From: Bemisia tabaci
Lineage: Eukaryota; Arthropoda; Insecta; Hemiptera; Aleyrodidae
Direction: 5' to 3'
NCBI RefSeq assembly: GCF_918797505.1
Contig: NC_092799.1
Location: 14,718,295-14,782,294 of the forward strand
Length of the DNA: 64,000 nucleotides
Of the stretch, positions 43,414 to 54,075 are shown one piece after another; the first letter of the stretch is position 1; the number at the start of each line of letters is the position of its first letter. A program made the translations under genes and the position numbers. The notes below the pieces were generated by a model. The model ran no database searches, was not told where the DNA came from, and worked only from the letters and a program-made list of their open reading frames with translations.

Positions 43414-43524
43414 GCGCACATCCTGGCGAAGGCTAGGTGGCATTAGCTCCGTTTGGTGCCAGTGGTGGGCACTGAGGGCAAATTGACGTTTTGACGTTGC
43501 TGTCGCTGAACCACTCAAAATATA

Positions 43525-43796
43525 CACTGGAAAATAAAACACATTGGATCTGGAGTCCAGACTCTTGAAAACATTGACAAGAAAAAGGACTCTTGAAAAC
43601 ATTGACGAGAAAAAGGACTCTTGATTCAAGCAGATCTAAGCTTAAATCAAGAGGAAATCCGCTCAAATTAAGAGGCTTGGTTCTTGATTTAAGCTTGAAT
43701 CTGATTGAATCAAGAGTATTTTTTCTTGTCGATGTTTTTAAGAGTCTGGACTCTAGATCCAATGTTTTTTTTTTTTTTTTTTTTTTTTTCCCAGTG
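43525..43796 (+). mobile_element. MITE, family A, with internal duplication and long T run
   Basis: CACTGGAAAATAAAACAC at the left, TTTTTCCCAGTG at the right. TA flanks both sides (43523-43524, 43797-43798). A 27-bp block ending GAAAAAGGACTCTTG is tandemly repeated in the left arm only, and the right arm has a run of about 24 T. Core GGAAATCCGCTC. Confidence 0.92.
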
Positions 43797-44089
43797 TACC
43801 TCCAGGCGTTACCGCGTTACCGGGCGGAATCAGCTGATCGTCTTCAGCGGCAACACCGTGTCACGTCGCCGAATCGATTTCGCGGGCTCATGAAAGTCAG
43901 CGCGTTATCGCTGGTTGGTAGTTACGGCGCATCTACGTTAACGGGGCGAGCTCCAGACAAAACGGATCCAACTTCATCGCCGGGAAACGATTATTCGGGT
44001 CAGAAGTTCCGGGTGATGAACCGCGAACTCACTGATTCCACGGACAGTATGGAGCGCAGATCAACCACCGACCGCGTCCATCGAGATTT
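43797..44089. other. CpG-rich unique stretch
   Basis: The plus frame 43593-44183 runs from the A element through this stretch into family V, so its openness is not evidence of a gene. No domain. Confidence 0.4.
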
Positions 44090-44298
44090 GGACCGCGTTA
44101 AGCAAAAAGGAACCAAGCCACGTCAGCTATTGTCGAATTCAACCGGGGCCGGGCACTTTAATTTTGAACAAGAGAACGTTTGAGCGGATTCCTTTGAAAC
44201 TTTTTTATGGAATTTTCTTCGTATATACTAGGCAGAAAATTCATGAAAATTTACACAAAAATCCGCACAACCGAATTCACATAAAAAATTAAGACAGT
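44090..44298. mobile_element. MITE, family V, right end missing
   Basis: GGACCGCGTTAAGCAAAAAG at the left, then GAACCAAGCCACG, ACAAGAGAACGTTTG and AATCCGCACAACCG as in the copies at 48521-48984. Confidence 0.7.
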
Positions 44299-45567
44299 AT
44301 GTCGGAGTTTCTTTAAGTTTTTTAAAGTTTTAAAATAAAATTTCTCATCTAATCTCGGAAAATCATGACAGATCTCAAAGGGTTGTTATTAGTTTACCAC
44401 TATGAAATAGTTAGTGAAAAACTTGCAACGCCGCAAATTCAAATATGAAAGTATTTTATGTCACCGTCGGTAATAAGAACATGTAACTGCGCACTCGCTG
44501 CAGTATGATCTCAGCGATAATCGTATCTCCTTCCATCAAATCGAGGCCATACCTCGAAGGCGCTCTGAGCAACTATTCTGCCACGGAGGTATTGCACGGT
44601 ATCACACGAAAATGAAGGCGCCACCGTATACCACTCTGTCTCACTGATTCCATGATGTGAGGCTCTTGTTCGATCACTATTTGTAAAACTTGGTGCTAAT
44701 AGATATTTCCTGACGGGAGCCCTATTTTTTTCAAAATTAAGAAGTCAAAGATGGCGGAAGTGGCCTAAAATCATAGCGCCTAGAATTCTTGACCCTTACA
44801 TGCTAATTCCCTGATTTTCAAAAGCTCTATATAGCTCATTCCCTGATGAGAAACCGAAGTTATCTTCCACTTCCCAGGGATTTTCTGGGGAAGAACTATA
44901 TATTTTTTAAGAGTTCCCGCCAAGAATATCGGGGTATTTTTCAGCCGATTCTTTGGAGCACTTTTAAATGTTCAATTCCAAAAGCTTTCCTGATATTGCC
45001 ATTATCTGGCCAACGAAAGCTTCTCCATTATTCTGACGATTTAAAGATTCAAATAAGTCATTCAACAGGTCAATAACGGCGGCTATATACACTTGAAAAC
45101 GAAATGATTTCTAGGCGGTAAAAGAGGAAATTCCCTGATTATTTCCTGATTTTCCCTGACAGTTTTCTTTTCCTGATGATGAGTCCCGCTTTTCTCGGGT
45201 TTCCCGGTCCTAACACCATGTTTTTTTAAAACAAATTTAAGGTTTCTTTTTTTACTGCTATCACTGCTACTAGGGATCCTATCCTGGGTTCGGATTCTTC
45301 GGTTCATTCGAAACGCTGAAAAATTACGGCGAGGTCTTACAAAGAAACAATAGTGTAGCACCGTCGGACACAGATTCTATACGAAATTAGAGGCAATGCC
45401 ATTCAGTCACACGAGTCGGGCGAAACGATAATTTGCGAAAAGGAAAAACAAAAACAGAAAGTGGAAAAAGAAATCATATGCAGAAGTAGCTTCTTATGAA
45501 TAGTTATGAGCCTAAGATATGTTTAAGGTGCAAAAAATTCCAAGTCTTAAATTCGCGAGAAAGGTCA
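44299..45567. other. AT-rich sequence with family N-like and family H-like fragments
   Basis: Positions 44557-44632 (AGCAACTATTCTGCC, GGAGGTATTGCAC, GAAGGCGCC) match the DNA beside the N palindrome at 21850-21917. Positions 45128-45170 hold CCCTGATTATTTCC words of the H type. No gene seen. Confidence 0.45.
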
Positions 45568-45820
45568 GCGGGCTAATTGTTGAAGTTGATAGACAAAGAA
45601 GACATAAGGAATAAGGTGCGATCCTATTGGTTGATATGGATGGTTTTTATAGACTAAGGGAGATAATGATGGACTAATTGAAGGGGCTCTCGTAGGTTGC
45701 CGTTATAGTTAGTCTATTACCTACCTCATTTGTCCATTGCAACCATCCGCTTCAACCAATAGGATCACTCATGTCCTTTTTGTCATCTTTGTCTACCAAT
45801 TTCAACAATCAGCTCGCAGA
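45568..45820. mobile_element. MITE, family S
   Basis: GCGGGCTAATTGTTGAAGTT at the left, ACCAATTTCAACAATCAG at the right. ATCCTATTGGTTG / CAACCAATAGGAT is a perfect inner pair, and GTCCATTGCAACCA matches the copy at 13465. Confidence 0.78.
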
Positions 45821-45832
45821 ACTATAGTATAC

Positions 45833-46200
45833 TAGGGGGCTACGCCCCCTGGCCGCTACGCGGCCCAACCCCCTGAAGGCGCTCCGCGCCATCAATAGGC
45901 CGCTTCGCGGCCCTATTTTTACCCTCCTATCAGTGTTGGTTTTGTTTTCCCCCTAAAAAATTACGATATGAGGTATACTTTAATATTTAAAACTTTACTT
46001 AAAATTACTTTAAAATTAAAAGGACGCGTTTTGGAATGACTGTTTGATGAAATATTGCAGTAAAACAATGAACAATGATAGTCAGGTATTAAGTAAGACT
46101 TAAGGAGACGGGGATCGAACCCACACTGAGTTCTAGGTGGACGCTTTCGACGTCTTAGACGACTCGGCCATTGCCCGACATTAAGTCGCCGGCGCGAATC
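45833..46200 (-). mobile_element. tRNA-derived SINE with a triple GC-hairpin tail
   Basis: On the minus strand the head carries an A box (TGGCCGAGTCGTCT, 46157-46170) and a B box (GGTTCGATCCC, about 46110-46120), the internal RNA polymerase III promoter of a tRNA-like sequence. An AT-rich body follows, and then a tail of consecutive hairpins: GGGCCGCGAAGCGGCC, GGCGCGGAGCGCC, GGGCCGCGTAGCGGCC and GGGGGCGTAGCCCCC, ending CTAGT near 45833. The 5' edge is approximate. Ending in CTAG before T also resembles a Helitron 3' terminus, but the tRNA head favours a SINE. Confidence 0.7.
46101..46176 (-). tRNA. tRNA-like SINE head (not a functional tRNA)
   Basis: The A and B boxes are well preserved. The region between them does not form a convincing anticodon arm and there is no normal acceptor pairing that I can see, so I read it as the promoter head of the SINE. 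The source looks like a Ser or Leu type tRNA, from the GGCCGAGT D-arm. Confidence 0.4.
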
Positions 46201-46324
46201 TTGTGTACATAAGTGTAGAGCTGATGCGCAGGCTACACGGCTACTGCGCAACCTCCTCGACCACTGCGCATCCTCCCGCGCATAGCGGTAGCAGTACCGG
46301 AGCATTCTGTAAACTCACTCACTT

Positions 46325-46690
46325 TTATAACGTGATTTTAAAAAAACCTGGGTCCTTTTTCCAAAATCTAATTACAGCGGGCTCATCTAGGGCCTATTAC
46401 ATGTCGATTTACGCAAAAATCATGGAAATCGGCCCGGTAGAACGCTCAAACGAACTATGACAAAAAGTATAAATTTACATTGCTTAAATGGGAGGATTCG
46501 CAACTTTACCACGTAATATAAAAAAACCTGGGCCATATTTTGAAAATCTGAAAAGAGTTGGCTAATCTAGAGACAATTGCCCGTCGATAGCCGCAAAAAT
46601 CATGAAAATCAGCCCGGTAGAACGCTGGAACTAAGCGTTACCAGTTTCGCAAAATTAGGAGGTCTCGGAGCTTATAGTATAGATAATATA
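46325..46690. repeat. two diverged ~185-bp repeat units
   Basis: AAAAAAACCTGGGTC (about 46339) and AAAAAAACCTGGGCC (about 46521) each lead into GGCTCATCTAG-like, GTCGAT, CGCAAAAATCATG, ATCGGCCCGGTAGAACGCT-type blocks. The spacing is about 182-185 bp. The right unit ends in TATAGTATAGATAATATACT, a simple tail as in a retroposon. It could be the 3' body of another SINE or LINE. Confidence 0.55.
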
Positions 46691-48000
46691 CTAAATAGAA
46701 CCTTAAAATCGACACATGAAGTTTCCGAAAGCAACTCAACACTTTTTCCTTCCTCCGTTGTTGCAGAGATGTGCTATTTTAGGATAAAGTTACAGTCGAT
46801 GGGAGTAAATATTTAATTAATAGTCTCAATATGGTCTGGAGATTGACTTGGCTTTCGGAGCATGTGAGTCTTCCAAACAGTTTTAAAACAGAGTAATATA
46901 CGGGAAGGGGTCGTACAGTGCTGATGGGTTTACTTGATAACGCAGCGAGTAAATATAAAGGAATCATGCGATAAGTTTGCATTCACAGATTGTAAACGTT
47001 TTATTTTCCTACAGAGGTAATATTTGAACTTTCCTGGAGAGTAATCCAGTACGTGACATTTTAAAGCAGAGCAGCACTTAATTATAGATCTTGCCCGCTG
47101 ATTCACTGACTGTCATTTACTTTGGAGCCTAATCGAATGCCTGATTACTGTTTACGCTCACAAGATCAGCTGTTTACTTTAAATGCTCACCCGGCCACCT
47201 AGGAATGATTACTGCTATAAAAGTACTGGTGATTTGAAATAGCAACTTGAAAATAAAATTGCATCATTACTTCTAGAATCAGAGGATTCTCATTGTTAGA
47301 TCAATATTGCCGGCCTTGACTAATGAAGGATTTAAAGCTGTTTTTGGCCGACGCAAAACTTATTTCAAAAAGAAAATTTTTGAGCATTTGCAGTGCCTAG
47401 TTCTATCCTTCTATAGACCGAGTAAAATGTATCTAGTAAATATGTCAGGACATGAATTCTCACTGAATCTACCGGGAGTATATTTAAAGCAAGCAAATTT
47501 CACTTAGGTAAGTTGAAGGGAACACCTTACAAAACGAGGAAAATCCATTATCCAGCAAGACATTTTTCTGAGTGTATGTCTAATACCGTTGCAATAAATA
47601 CATAGTTTAATGGTTGGAACATGAACGATTGTAAAAAATGCCAAACTCAGAACAAATTCCGTATTTTTCACGTCTTTGGTTAATAATGACACATATTGGC
47701 ACAGCAATATTATCTGTAACTGTAACTGTGATATACTAACGAATATTATTGCTAAATGAATTATAAGATAAACATGCGTCATGGACTTACAAAAACTGAT
47801 GGTCCTGGGAACCAATTGCAATCATATTCACTCACCTGCAACAACAAAACAATCACTCGAGTTAGTCCAAAAGTAGATAACAAACAAGACGATACACACT
47901 TCAAAAATTTCATGCAGATCGCTCAAAAAAGCGACTCTTACACATTCCTCCTCTGCGGAGATCAATTTTACTTCTATTCAATCAGAATTTCTGTGTGAAC
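46691..48000. other. AT-rich unique sequence, no gene seen
   Basis: Short frames such as plus 47307-47507 and minus 47504-47821 have no domain. No MITE recognised. Confidence 0.45.
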
Positions 48001-48520
48001 CCTGAAAATCACGAAAAAAACGTGCAAAACAAAGCTCATCTCAGGTGGCAATTAAAAGCATTCTCACCGGCAAAAAAAGACGCGACGCTACGGACGAACG
48101 AAGAGGAACAAAAGGCGGGTGAGTATACCGGAGTTGGATTGCATTACTGTCGCGCATCCGAAACTCCAGTTTACGCGGTGATCCGAGTGCCAAGGCCAAC
48201 CGGTTTCGCGAAGAAAGCGAAAGAAGGAAGGGATCGAGACGGGAAAGGATTAAATGGGCCAGGAATCAGCGTGTTCAGTTATAGATGCGTCGGATGGAAG
48301 GAGACGCAATATCATCGGGAGAGAAACAGAGATGGTGATATCCAGAGGGTCGCCATGAGGAAAAAATAAGTGAGCCTGTGTCAGCCAATGGGAATACTGC
48401 ACAGCACGGCGCGGATGCTGCTTCACGCCGCACATGACCCGTTTTCGCCACAGGAGTGCCCACTGTCCCCACATGCACCGCGCAGAAAGGACCCAAATTA
48501 CATGTTGGCTTTCGCTATGT
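48001..48520. other. GC-richer unique segment with a donor-like site
   Basis: The plus frame 47995-48369 (124 codons) is Lys/Arg-rich and lacks a domain. GGCGG|GTGAGTATAC at about 48119 is a good donor preceded by CpG-rich sequence. Both a non-coding exon and chance are possible. Confidence 0.25.
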
Positions 48521-48778
48521 GGACTGCGTTAAGCAGAAAGGAACCAAGCCACACCAGCTATTGCCAAATTTAACCGGGCAATTTAAATTTTTACAAGAGA
48601 ACGTTTGTGCATAGTCCTTTGAAAATTCAAAGGAATTTGCTTAGTGCTATGCAGAAAATTGACTGGAATTTGCACACAAATCCAGACGACCGTTTTTGTG
48701 TGAAAAATTAGATTAGATTGTCCAATTAAATTCGGCAATGTCGGATGTGGCTTGGTTCCTTTCTAACTAACGCGGTCC
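48521..48778. mobile_element. MITE, family V, complete
   Basis: GGACTGCGTTAAGCAGAAAG at the left, CTTTCTAACTAACGCGGTCC at the right. GGAACCAAGCCACA / TGTGGCTTGGTTCC and TTTAACCGGGCAATTT / inverted equivalents extend the arms. Confidence 0.8.
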
Positions 48779-48984
48779 TTTAACTGGGCAAATTAATTTT
48801 TCACATGAAAACGGTTATGCGGATTTTTGTGCAAATTTTTGTGAATTTTCTGCGTAGTACGGATAAAATTCCTTAAAATGTTCAAGGGTATCCGCACGAA
48901 CGTTCACTTGTAAACAAATTAAATTGCCCGGTTAAATTTGGCAATAACTAATGTGGCTTGTTTCTTTTCTGCTAAACGCAGTCC
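48779..48984. mobile_element. MITE, family V, second copy sharing the junction
   Basis: It starts at once with TTTAACTGGGCAAATTAA (an inner arm position) and ends TTTTCTGCTAAACGCAGTCC. Its own left terminus is absent, so the pair is a dimer that shares the GCGGTCC end of its neighbour. Confidence 0.7.
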
Positions 48985-49469
48985 ATTACAACGCGAGTGA
49001 AAAGTCCGAGATATTCCTCACAAATAAGGGTGCCCCGCGATGGTATCCTCTTTATGAATCCGAAAAAGCATTTTGATTGGCCACACATAAATAATCGTTT
49101 CTATCACGAAAGAACGTAACTCTATTTCAGTGTCGTCAAATTTTTCCGCGCAACTTGCACTCAAACCAGGAGAATTTTAGGAATTCCTAATCAAATCTTC
49201 ACCGATTTTTCTCCTTATCTCATGCAAAAATCAGACAAATTTTCAACAAAAATTGCGCAGGTACATCCTTGCAGAAAATTGAATTGTTTAAGTCAATTTT
49301 ACAACCTTTGAATGGAGTTATATTCCATCATCCGAAAAACGACGAGATATGGTAGAAATCAACGGCGGATACGTGTTTTTCTCAGGAAAATAAAAACCCG
49401 AGTATTGGTCGTAGTTTTCTCCCATAGATTTGCTGGGAGGATAGTCAGAGTGAAACTCGGGTAACTAAG
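48985..49469. other. AT-rich unique sequence, no gene seen
   Basis: Nothing recognised beyond AT-rich self-similar words (AAATTTTC / GAAAATTT). Confidence 0.4.
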
Positions 49470-49473
49470 AAAT

Positions 49474-49610
49474 GGACTTCACTTTGCAATTCGGAACTAC
49501 GATATCTAACTCATGAGTAAAACCACTCATGTGCACAGGTAAACGGTTGGTACATACGCTGTTTCTAAACCGAACCAGAAATTGTAGTTACTAATTGCCA
49601 AATGCAATCC
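49474..49610. mobile_element. MITE, family J, with AAAT target duplication
   Basis: GGACTTCACTTTGCAATTCG at the left, TAATTGCCAAATGCAATCC at the right. AAAT flanks both sides (49470-49473, 49611-49614). Length 137 bp, as at 54184. Confidence 0.85.
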
Positions 49611-49620
49611 AAATAGAGTA

Positions 49621-49876
49621 CTGTCGTGCTAAGGAAAAACGCCGTATGATGAGCCTTCAGGCGTTGTCAAATTTCCCCTGACAAATCACTAATTTTCAGG
49701 AAAATTTTTGAATATTTATCTGTCATTTTCTCAGGTAATTTTGTTAGTAATTTGATCTAAAACTTCTGAAAATTACAAGGAAAAATATTCATAATTTTAC
49801 TCCAAAATAAACATTTGATCGAAGGAAAGATGGCAACTCTCGAATGTTCAAACGGTGCTCTTCCTTATCACATCAG
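49621..49876. mobile_element. MITE, family L
   Basis: CTGTCGTGCTAAGGAAAAAC at the left, AAACGGTGCTCTTCCTTATC at the right. GCAACTCTCGAATGTTC matches the copy at 15681. It lies 6 bp from the right target duplication of the J element. Confidence 0.78.
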
Positions 49877-50719
49877 AATGGTACATATGAAGAATCGAAA
49901 GAGGAGAGGTTCCTTAAAAAGCCTGGATTCTCGGAACGCTGACTCCAGCCTGAACTTTAAGCCAAGTCACATCCTCTTCTGCGGCGACCGAAAACAACTC
50001 GACTCTGCGGAACAGATGTTAACGACTGAAATACACAAGCCGCCCTGCAGGGAAGGAGCCCGCTTATGAAAATAATAAATTGGTGATGAAAGCCGGCGGA
50101 AAAGGGGGCCGAGGGTGGGGCGGGGGTAATTTTGAAGGTGGAGTGGGTGTGTTAATGAACTTGTAAGAACTAATTTGCTCTCGAGTTCGGGGCTCTTCTG
50201 ACACCGGTAATGTATGTCTGAAAATGACTCGCTCTCCGCCGCGCCGAGCAGGAACCGCGCATACTTAAAGGGAACGCCTGCGAGGATACGTGATTCTGCT
50301 TTACAGCCGGGCGGTTCTTGCAGACGACAGCTCGCCGCGAGTAAGACGCACGTTGCGCCTTCAAAAACCGCAGATACGATTTGCGCTACTGCGCCGCGCT
50401 CGTCGCATGAAGGGGAATCGACGTGGATCTGAGCGGATTGAAAGTTGAAACTTACTGAAAAGTTTTGATGTATAACGCCTTTCAGCGAGAGAATTCGCTA
50501 GGTTATCAAAAGAATGTCGGTCTGAAGTTTTTGGTTGAGCTAAAGGAAATAGTCTGTGTCACGATAACGATGTAATGCGTTTATTAACCCTTGCATGAAC
50601 AACGAATTTTTTAAGTAGGTACGGCAATCCCCAAATCTGAATCTAAATCTAAATCTATAAATTTCTATGATTTGTGATATGGTACCGTTGAAATGCAAGT
50701 CAGGTTCGCCAGAAATGTT
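49877..50719. other. unique sequence with a CpG-rich part (50170-50420)
   Basis: CTGAATCTAAATCTAAATC near 50639-50660 is a short microsatellite. Frames overlap on both strands at 50170-50432 and have no domain. Confidence 0.4.
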
Positions 50720-51450
50720 AAAAAACGAGGCCCTATTACGTCTTTTATCTTCGGATGTGTTACTCACGTAGCCCTTGAAATACCACTAAAAATAAGACAA
50801 ACTAAAACGAACACAGAATGGAAATGGATTCAGAAAAACGATTAAAAACGAGACCCGAAAACGTTTTTCTTGTCCTCGGCTGTGTTACTCACGTAGCCCT
50901 TGATATACCACTAAAAATAAGACGAACGAAAACGAACAAAAAATGGAAATAGATCATGGAAAAGAACGCGTGTTGACAACGGCGCAGAGATACAACTATT
51001 CGTACTCGATGGATGCCCGCGTTGCGTCTGCAAAATTGAAGGCGCGATGGCGCGAGGCGTGAACTTGCAATGCTCCTCCTTACATTGCCGATGGAATGTT
51101 TTTCAAAGTCAGAAAAACGATTAAAAAAGAGACCCGAAAACGTTTTTCTTGTCCTCGGCTGTGTTACTCACGTAGCCCTTGAAATACCACTAACAATAAG
51201 ACAAACTAAAGCGAACACAAAATGAAATTAGATCATGGGAAAGAACGCGTGTTGACGACGGCGCAGAGATACAACTATTCGTACTCGATGGATGCCCGCG
51301 TTGCGTCTGCAAAATTGAAGGCGCGATGGCGCGAGGCGTGAACTTGCAATGCTCCTCCTTATATTGCCGATGAAATGTTTTTCAGATTCAAGAAAAACTA
51401 TTAAAAACCAGGCCCGAATACATTTTTCTTATCTTCGGCTATGTTTAAAA
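50720..51450. repeat. tandem repeat, ~280-bp unit, two full and two partial copies
   Basis: ATTAAAAACGAGACCCGAAA recurs at about 50841, 51120 and 51400 (spacing 279 and 280). Units contain GTGTTACTCACGTAGCCCTT, GCGTGTTGAC, CTCGATGGATGCCCGCG and GGCGCGATGGCGCGAGGCG. The two full units are nearly identical, so the duplication is recent. A partial left copy covers 50720-50840, and the right one fades by 51450. Confidence 0.85.
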
Positions 51451-51537
51451 AAATAAATAAAGAAGGACAAAATTGAAAAATAAGAGTTTTTCAAAATACG
51501 TTACGAACGTTCTACAGCACTGCCTGAAAGCGTACTT

Positions 51538-51799
51538 CAGGGTTGCCATAGAATTTAGAAAATGAAATTCCCTGACATCTCCCTGATTTCCCTTACATAT
51601 ATTGGTAAAATTCCCTGACAATTGAATATATGCCGCATGGCTAAAAAGTCATAATTAGAAATAGTTCTCTGGCAAAGCCCATTTGAAATAGCAAATTCAG
51701 GTGACTTAACAACTTTTCCCTGACATGTTTGTCATATTCCCTGACGTCCCCCGGTTTTCCCTGACATTTCCACGGTATTCCCTGACTGTAGCGACCCTG
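51538..51799. mobile_element. MITE, family H
   Basis: CAGGGTTGCCATAGAATTTA at the left, CTGTAGCGACCCTG at the right. CCCTGACAT words recur. It heads the duplicated segment shared with 36010-36583. Confidence 0.8.
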
Positions 51800-52098
51800 G
51801 AGGTGAGATTAATCTCTGAAAATAGATTGAATTGCTTCACAGTTATGAAAATAGACGATAAAATCATGCATCTCCGTTTCTTGAATATCGACGATGGATT
51901 CACCATCAGGCTGAGGGAAGTAGTTATACTCGCTCGCCACTATCGGAAAATCGTATTCCATTTCTACGTAGCGTAATTCAACGGCAACTCAACAGAAAGT
52001 CATCAAACTCATCAGTCTGATAAAAGCGGTTTGATTGAGCGACAAAAGACCACGATTCTTCCAATTTTCTACGGCTTAAAAACAGGATGGATTCTCAT
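51800..52098. repeat. segment duplicated from or with 36291-36583
   Basis: GAGGTGAGATTAATCTCTGA through TTTTCTACGGCTTAAAAAC. Weak similarity may resume after the family A element (GTTTTCATAAAAGTTATTTC against GTTCAGAAAAAGTATTTC). Confidence 0.75.
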
Positions 52099-52102
52099 GG
52101 TT

Positions 52103-52330
52103 CACGGGAAAGAAAGACACATTGGATCTAGAGTCCAGACTCTTGAAAACATCGACGAGAAAAATACTCTTGATTCAATCGGATTTTTGTTTAAATCAAG
52201 AACCAAGCCGTTTAATTTGAGCGGATTTCCTTTCGATTTAAGCTTAAATCTGATTGAATCAAGCGTATTTTTTCGTGTCAGTGTTTTCAAGAGTCTGGAC
52301 TCTAGATCCAATGTGTTTTTTTCCCCAGTG
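52103..52330 (-). mobile_element. MITE, family A, inside the duplicated segment
   Basis: CACGGGAAAGAAAGACAC at the left, TTTTTTCCCCAGTG at the right. TT flanks both sides (52101-52102, 52331-52332). Core GAACCAAGCC. Absent from the paralogous locus near 36583, so it arrived after the duplication. Confidence 0.9.
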
Positions 52331-52792
52331 TTTTCATAAAAGTTATTTCAAGACCATTTCCTGGTTTTCCTTGACTGTGGCAACCCCGGTATTTCCGTTC
52401 CCGACGAATTTGATCCGAATTCCATGGAGCGGGAGCGGTCATCACAGGGCAACGCTGCGGCGGAGTCTCTAGGGTGACATGGACTCCGAACAAGGAAGGG
52501 ATACTTAATTAATTTCGACTCTCCACTCCACTCCCAAGTTTTGAGGACTCGGGACTCCCTATCCGCGCCCTCCTCCCACCTCCCCCCCGCGTCTGAAACT
52601 AGGTGAACCTCCTGCGAAACTTCTCGATTCCCCCGCGCGTCCCCGCAATTCTTCTCCCTCAGTTTTGATTTTTTTTTCGCCACATTTTTTCCCCTTTTTT
52701 TTCTTTTCCCGCCGGGATCGGATCCTTCGACCGCGTCCTTGTGGTCATGATTCAGTTACCGCCTCGCGAAGGTTCTCGCGCTGTGTTGCCTC
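52331..52792. other. family H right-end stub (52354-52387) then GC-rich island
   Basis: TTTCCTGGTTTTCCTTGACTGTGGCAACCCC at 52357-52387 is an H terminus, quoted here only by its key words TTTCCTGG and GGCAACCCC. The island to 52790 has overlapping frames and no domain. Confidence 0.45.
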
Positions 52793-52946
52793 TAATGGCG
52801 TGGCGTGCTTCGCTATAAATCGATCGATCTGCCATTTAAACCTATAGAAAAGGATCGATAAACAGGTGTTCGCAAAGAATACCTTGATAGTCGATTCCTA
52901 ACCATAGCTTCAAGAGGGAAAATCGATCATTCATTCTTCGCTGCTG
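52793..52946. mobile_element. hAT-like MITE, family F
   Basis: TAATGGCGTGGCGTG at the left (CAGTGG altered), CTTCGCTGCTG at the right. The flanks GTTGCCTC and ATTGCCTT match at 6 of 8 positions, an aged target duplication. Confidence 0.8.
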
Positions 52947-53044
52947 ATTGCCTTCTTGGGGAGAGGTGTGAAACACACTTCGCACTCCCACCCCACGGAA
53001 TTTTTGGATACACCACAGTTAATCGCACCACGTTCAATGGGAAC

Positions 53045-53428
53045 CAGGGTTGTCACAAAATGAAGAAAATGAAATTCCCTGACACATTTTGGAGGAATTC
53101 CCTGACAATGGTTAAGAAGATGTGACGGGTGGTTAAGAAGGCAAAGTTGAAAATAGTTTTCAGGCAAAATTTGTTGTTCGAAACCTCAAACCCGTTCTAG
53201 GAAGCAAATGAAGGTGATTTACCGAATTTTCCCTGACATATTCGTCATTTTCCTTGACATTTCCCGGTTTTCTCTGACTTTTCAAAATTCTCTGACATTT
53301 CCCGACTTTCCTGTCTGTGGCAACCCTGATTTTCCCTGATTATTCCAACTTTTCCCTAATAATTCCAAGATTTCCCTGACTTATTAAAAAACCCTGGCAT
53401 TTCCCGGTTTTCCCTGACTGGCAACCCT
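53045..53428. mobile_element. MITE, family H, with a duplicated right end
   Basis: CAGGGTTGTCACAAAATG at the left. A first right terminus, CTGTGGCAACCCTG, ends at 53328; a further 100 bp of CCCTGA words follows and ends with a second, CTGGCAACCCT, at 53427. Confidence 0.78.
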
Positions 53429-54075
53429 CGTAGAATCCAGTAGTAACTTCAAAAATCTAAACATTACATCTCCGGCTCTTCCATAAAAGCACTTTCCTGC
53501 ATGGCGAAACCAATCGTATATTTGTTGTTTCTAAAATGAGCCGGAAATAGTGGTTCCTTATTGCAAAATGTGGTCCAGTTTGTAGACCTAACGTCAAAAG
53601 TTCAGCGCTGAGGAACTTTTGATCATTTTCCTACAATTTCGGATCCGAAACGACGGATGCTCCAAAAAAACTTCCATGAAAAGCGAGTGCGCGTGGCCGC
53701 GATCGTTCCGCATGGCCGCGGTCAACAGTCAACAGTCAACAACTGAAGAAATGGAGATTCTTTCCGTTCCGACGGTGATAGCCGCCGAATAATGAGCGGT
53801 AAGTAATTGATTTTTCACGCTGCCACATGCCCGATCTAATTTCCATTAGCACGGAAGGAGCCAACGGAAAGTTTGGATCTTGTCGAGTCACGCTGCAAAA
53901 CAACGGTTAACATCCTTTCGGCCCGTCGCGTCGTCTTGCTCAAATTGCCGCACTTAGACCAACTGGAATATGGATCATATTCGATACATCAAACAGGTGA
54001 GATGGTATTTATATCGATTGGTTCAATATGTAAACAGCTTCACACGGCAATGCAGTAATCTGAGATAACAGGATA
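53429..54075. other. unique sequence with a family J right-half fragment
   Basis: AAATGAGCCGGAAATAGTGG then CCTTATTGCAAAATGTGGTCC (about 53534-53574) is a J right half. AGTCAACAGTCAACAGTCAAC at 53723-53743 is a 7-bp microsatellite, three copies. The plus frame 53873-54058 has no domain. Confidence 0.45.

Noticed and set aside
43766..43790. Long T run as a retroposon poly(A) tail
   Set aside because: It is the expanded oligo-T of the right end of a family A MITE, followed directly by CCCAGTG and the TA target duplication.
46101..46176. A functional tRNA gene
   Set aside because: A and B boxes are intact, but an anticodon arm and acceptor stem cannot be formed, and the sequence leads into a SINE body and structured tail.
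47995..48369. 124-codon Lys/Arg-rich frame
   Set aside because: No domain, no codon-bias contrast with the minus strand, and a splice-donor-like site in the middle.
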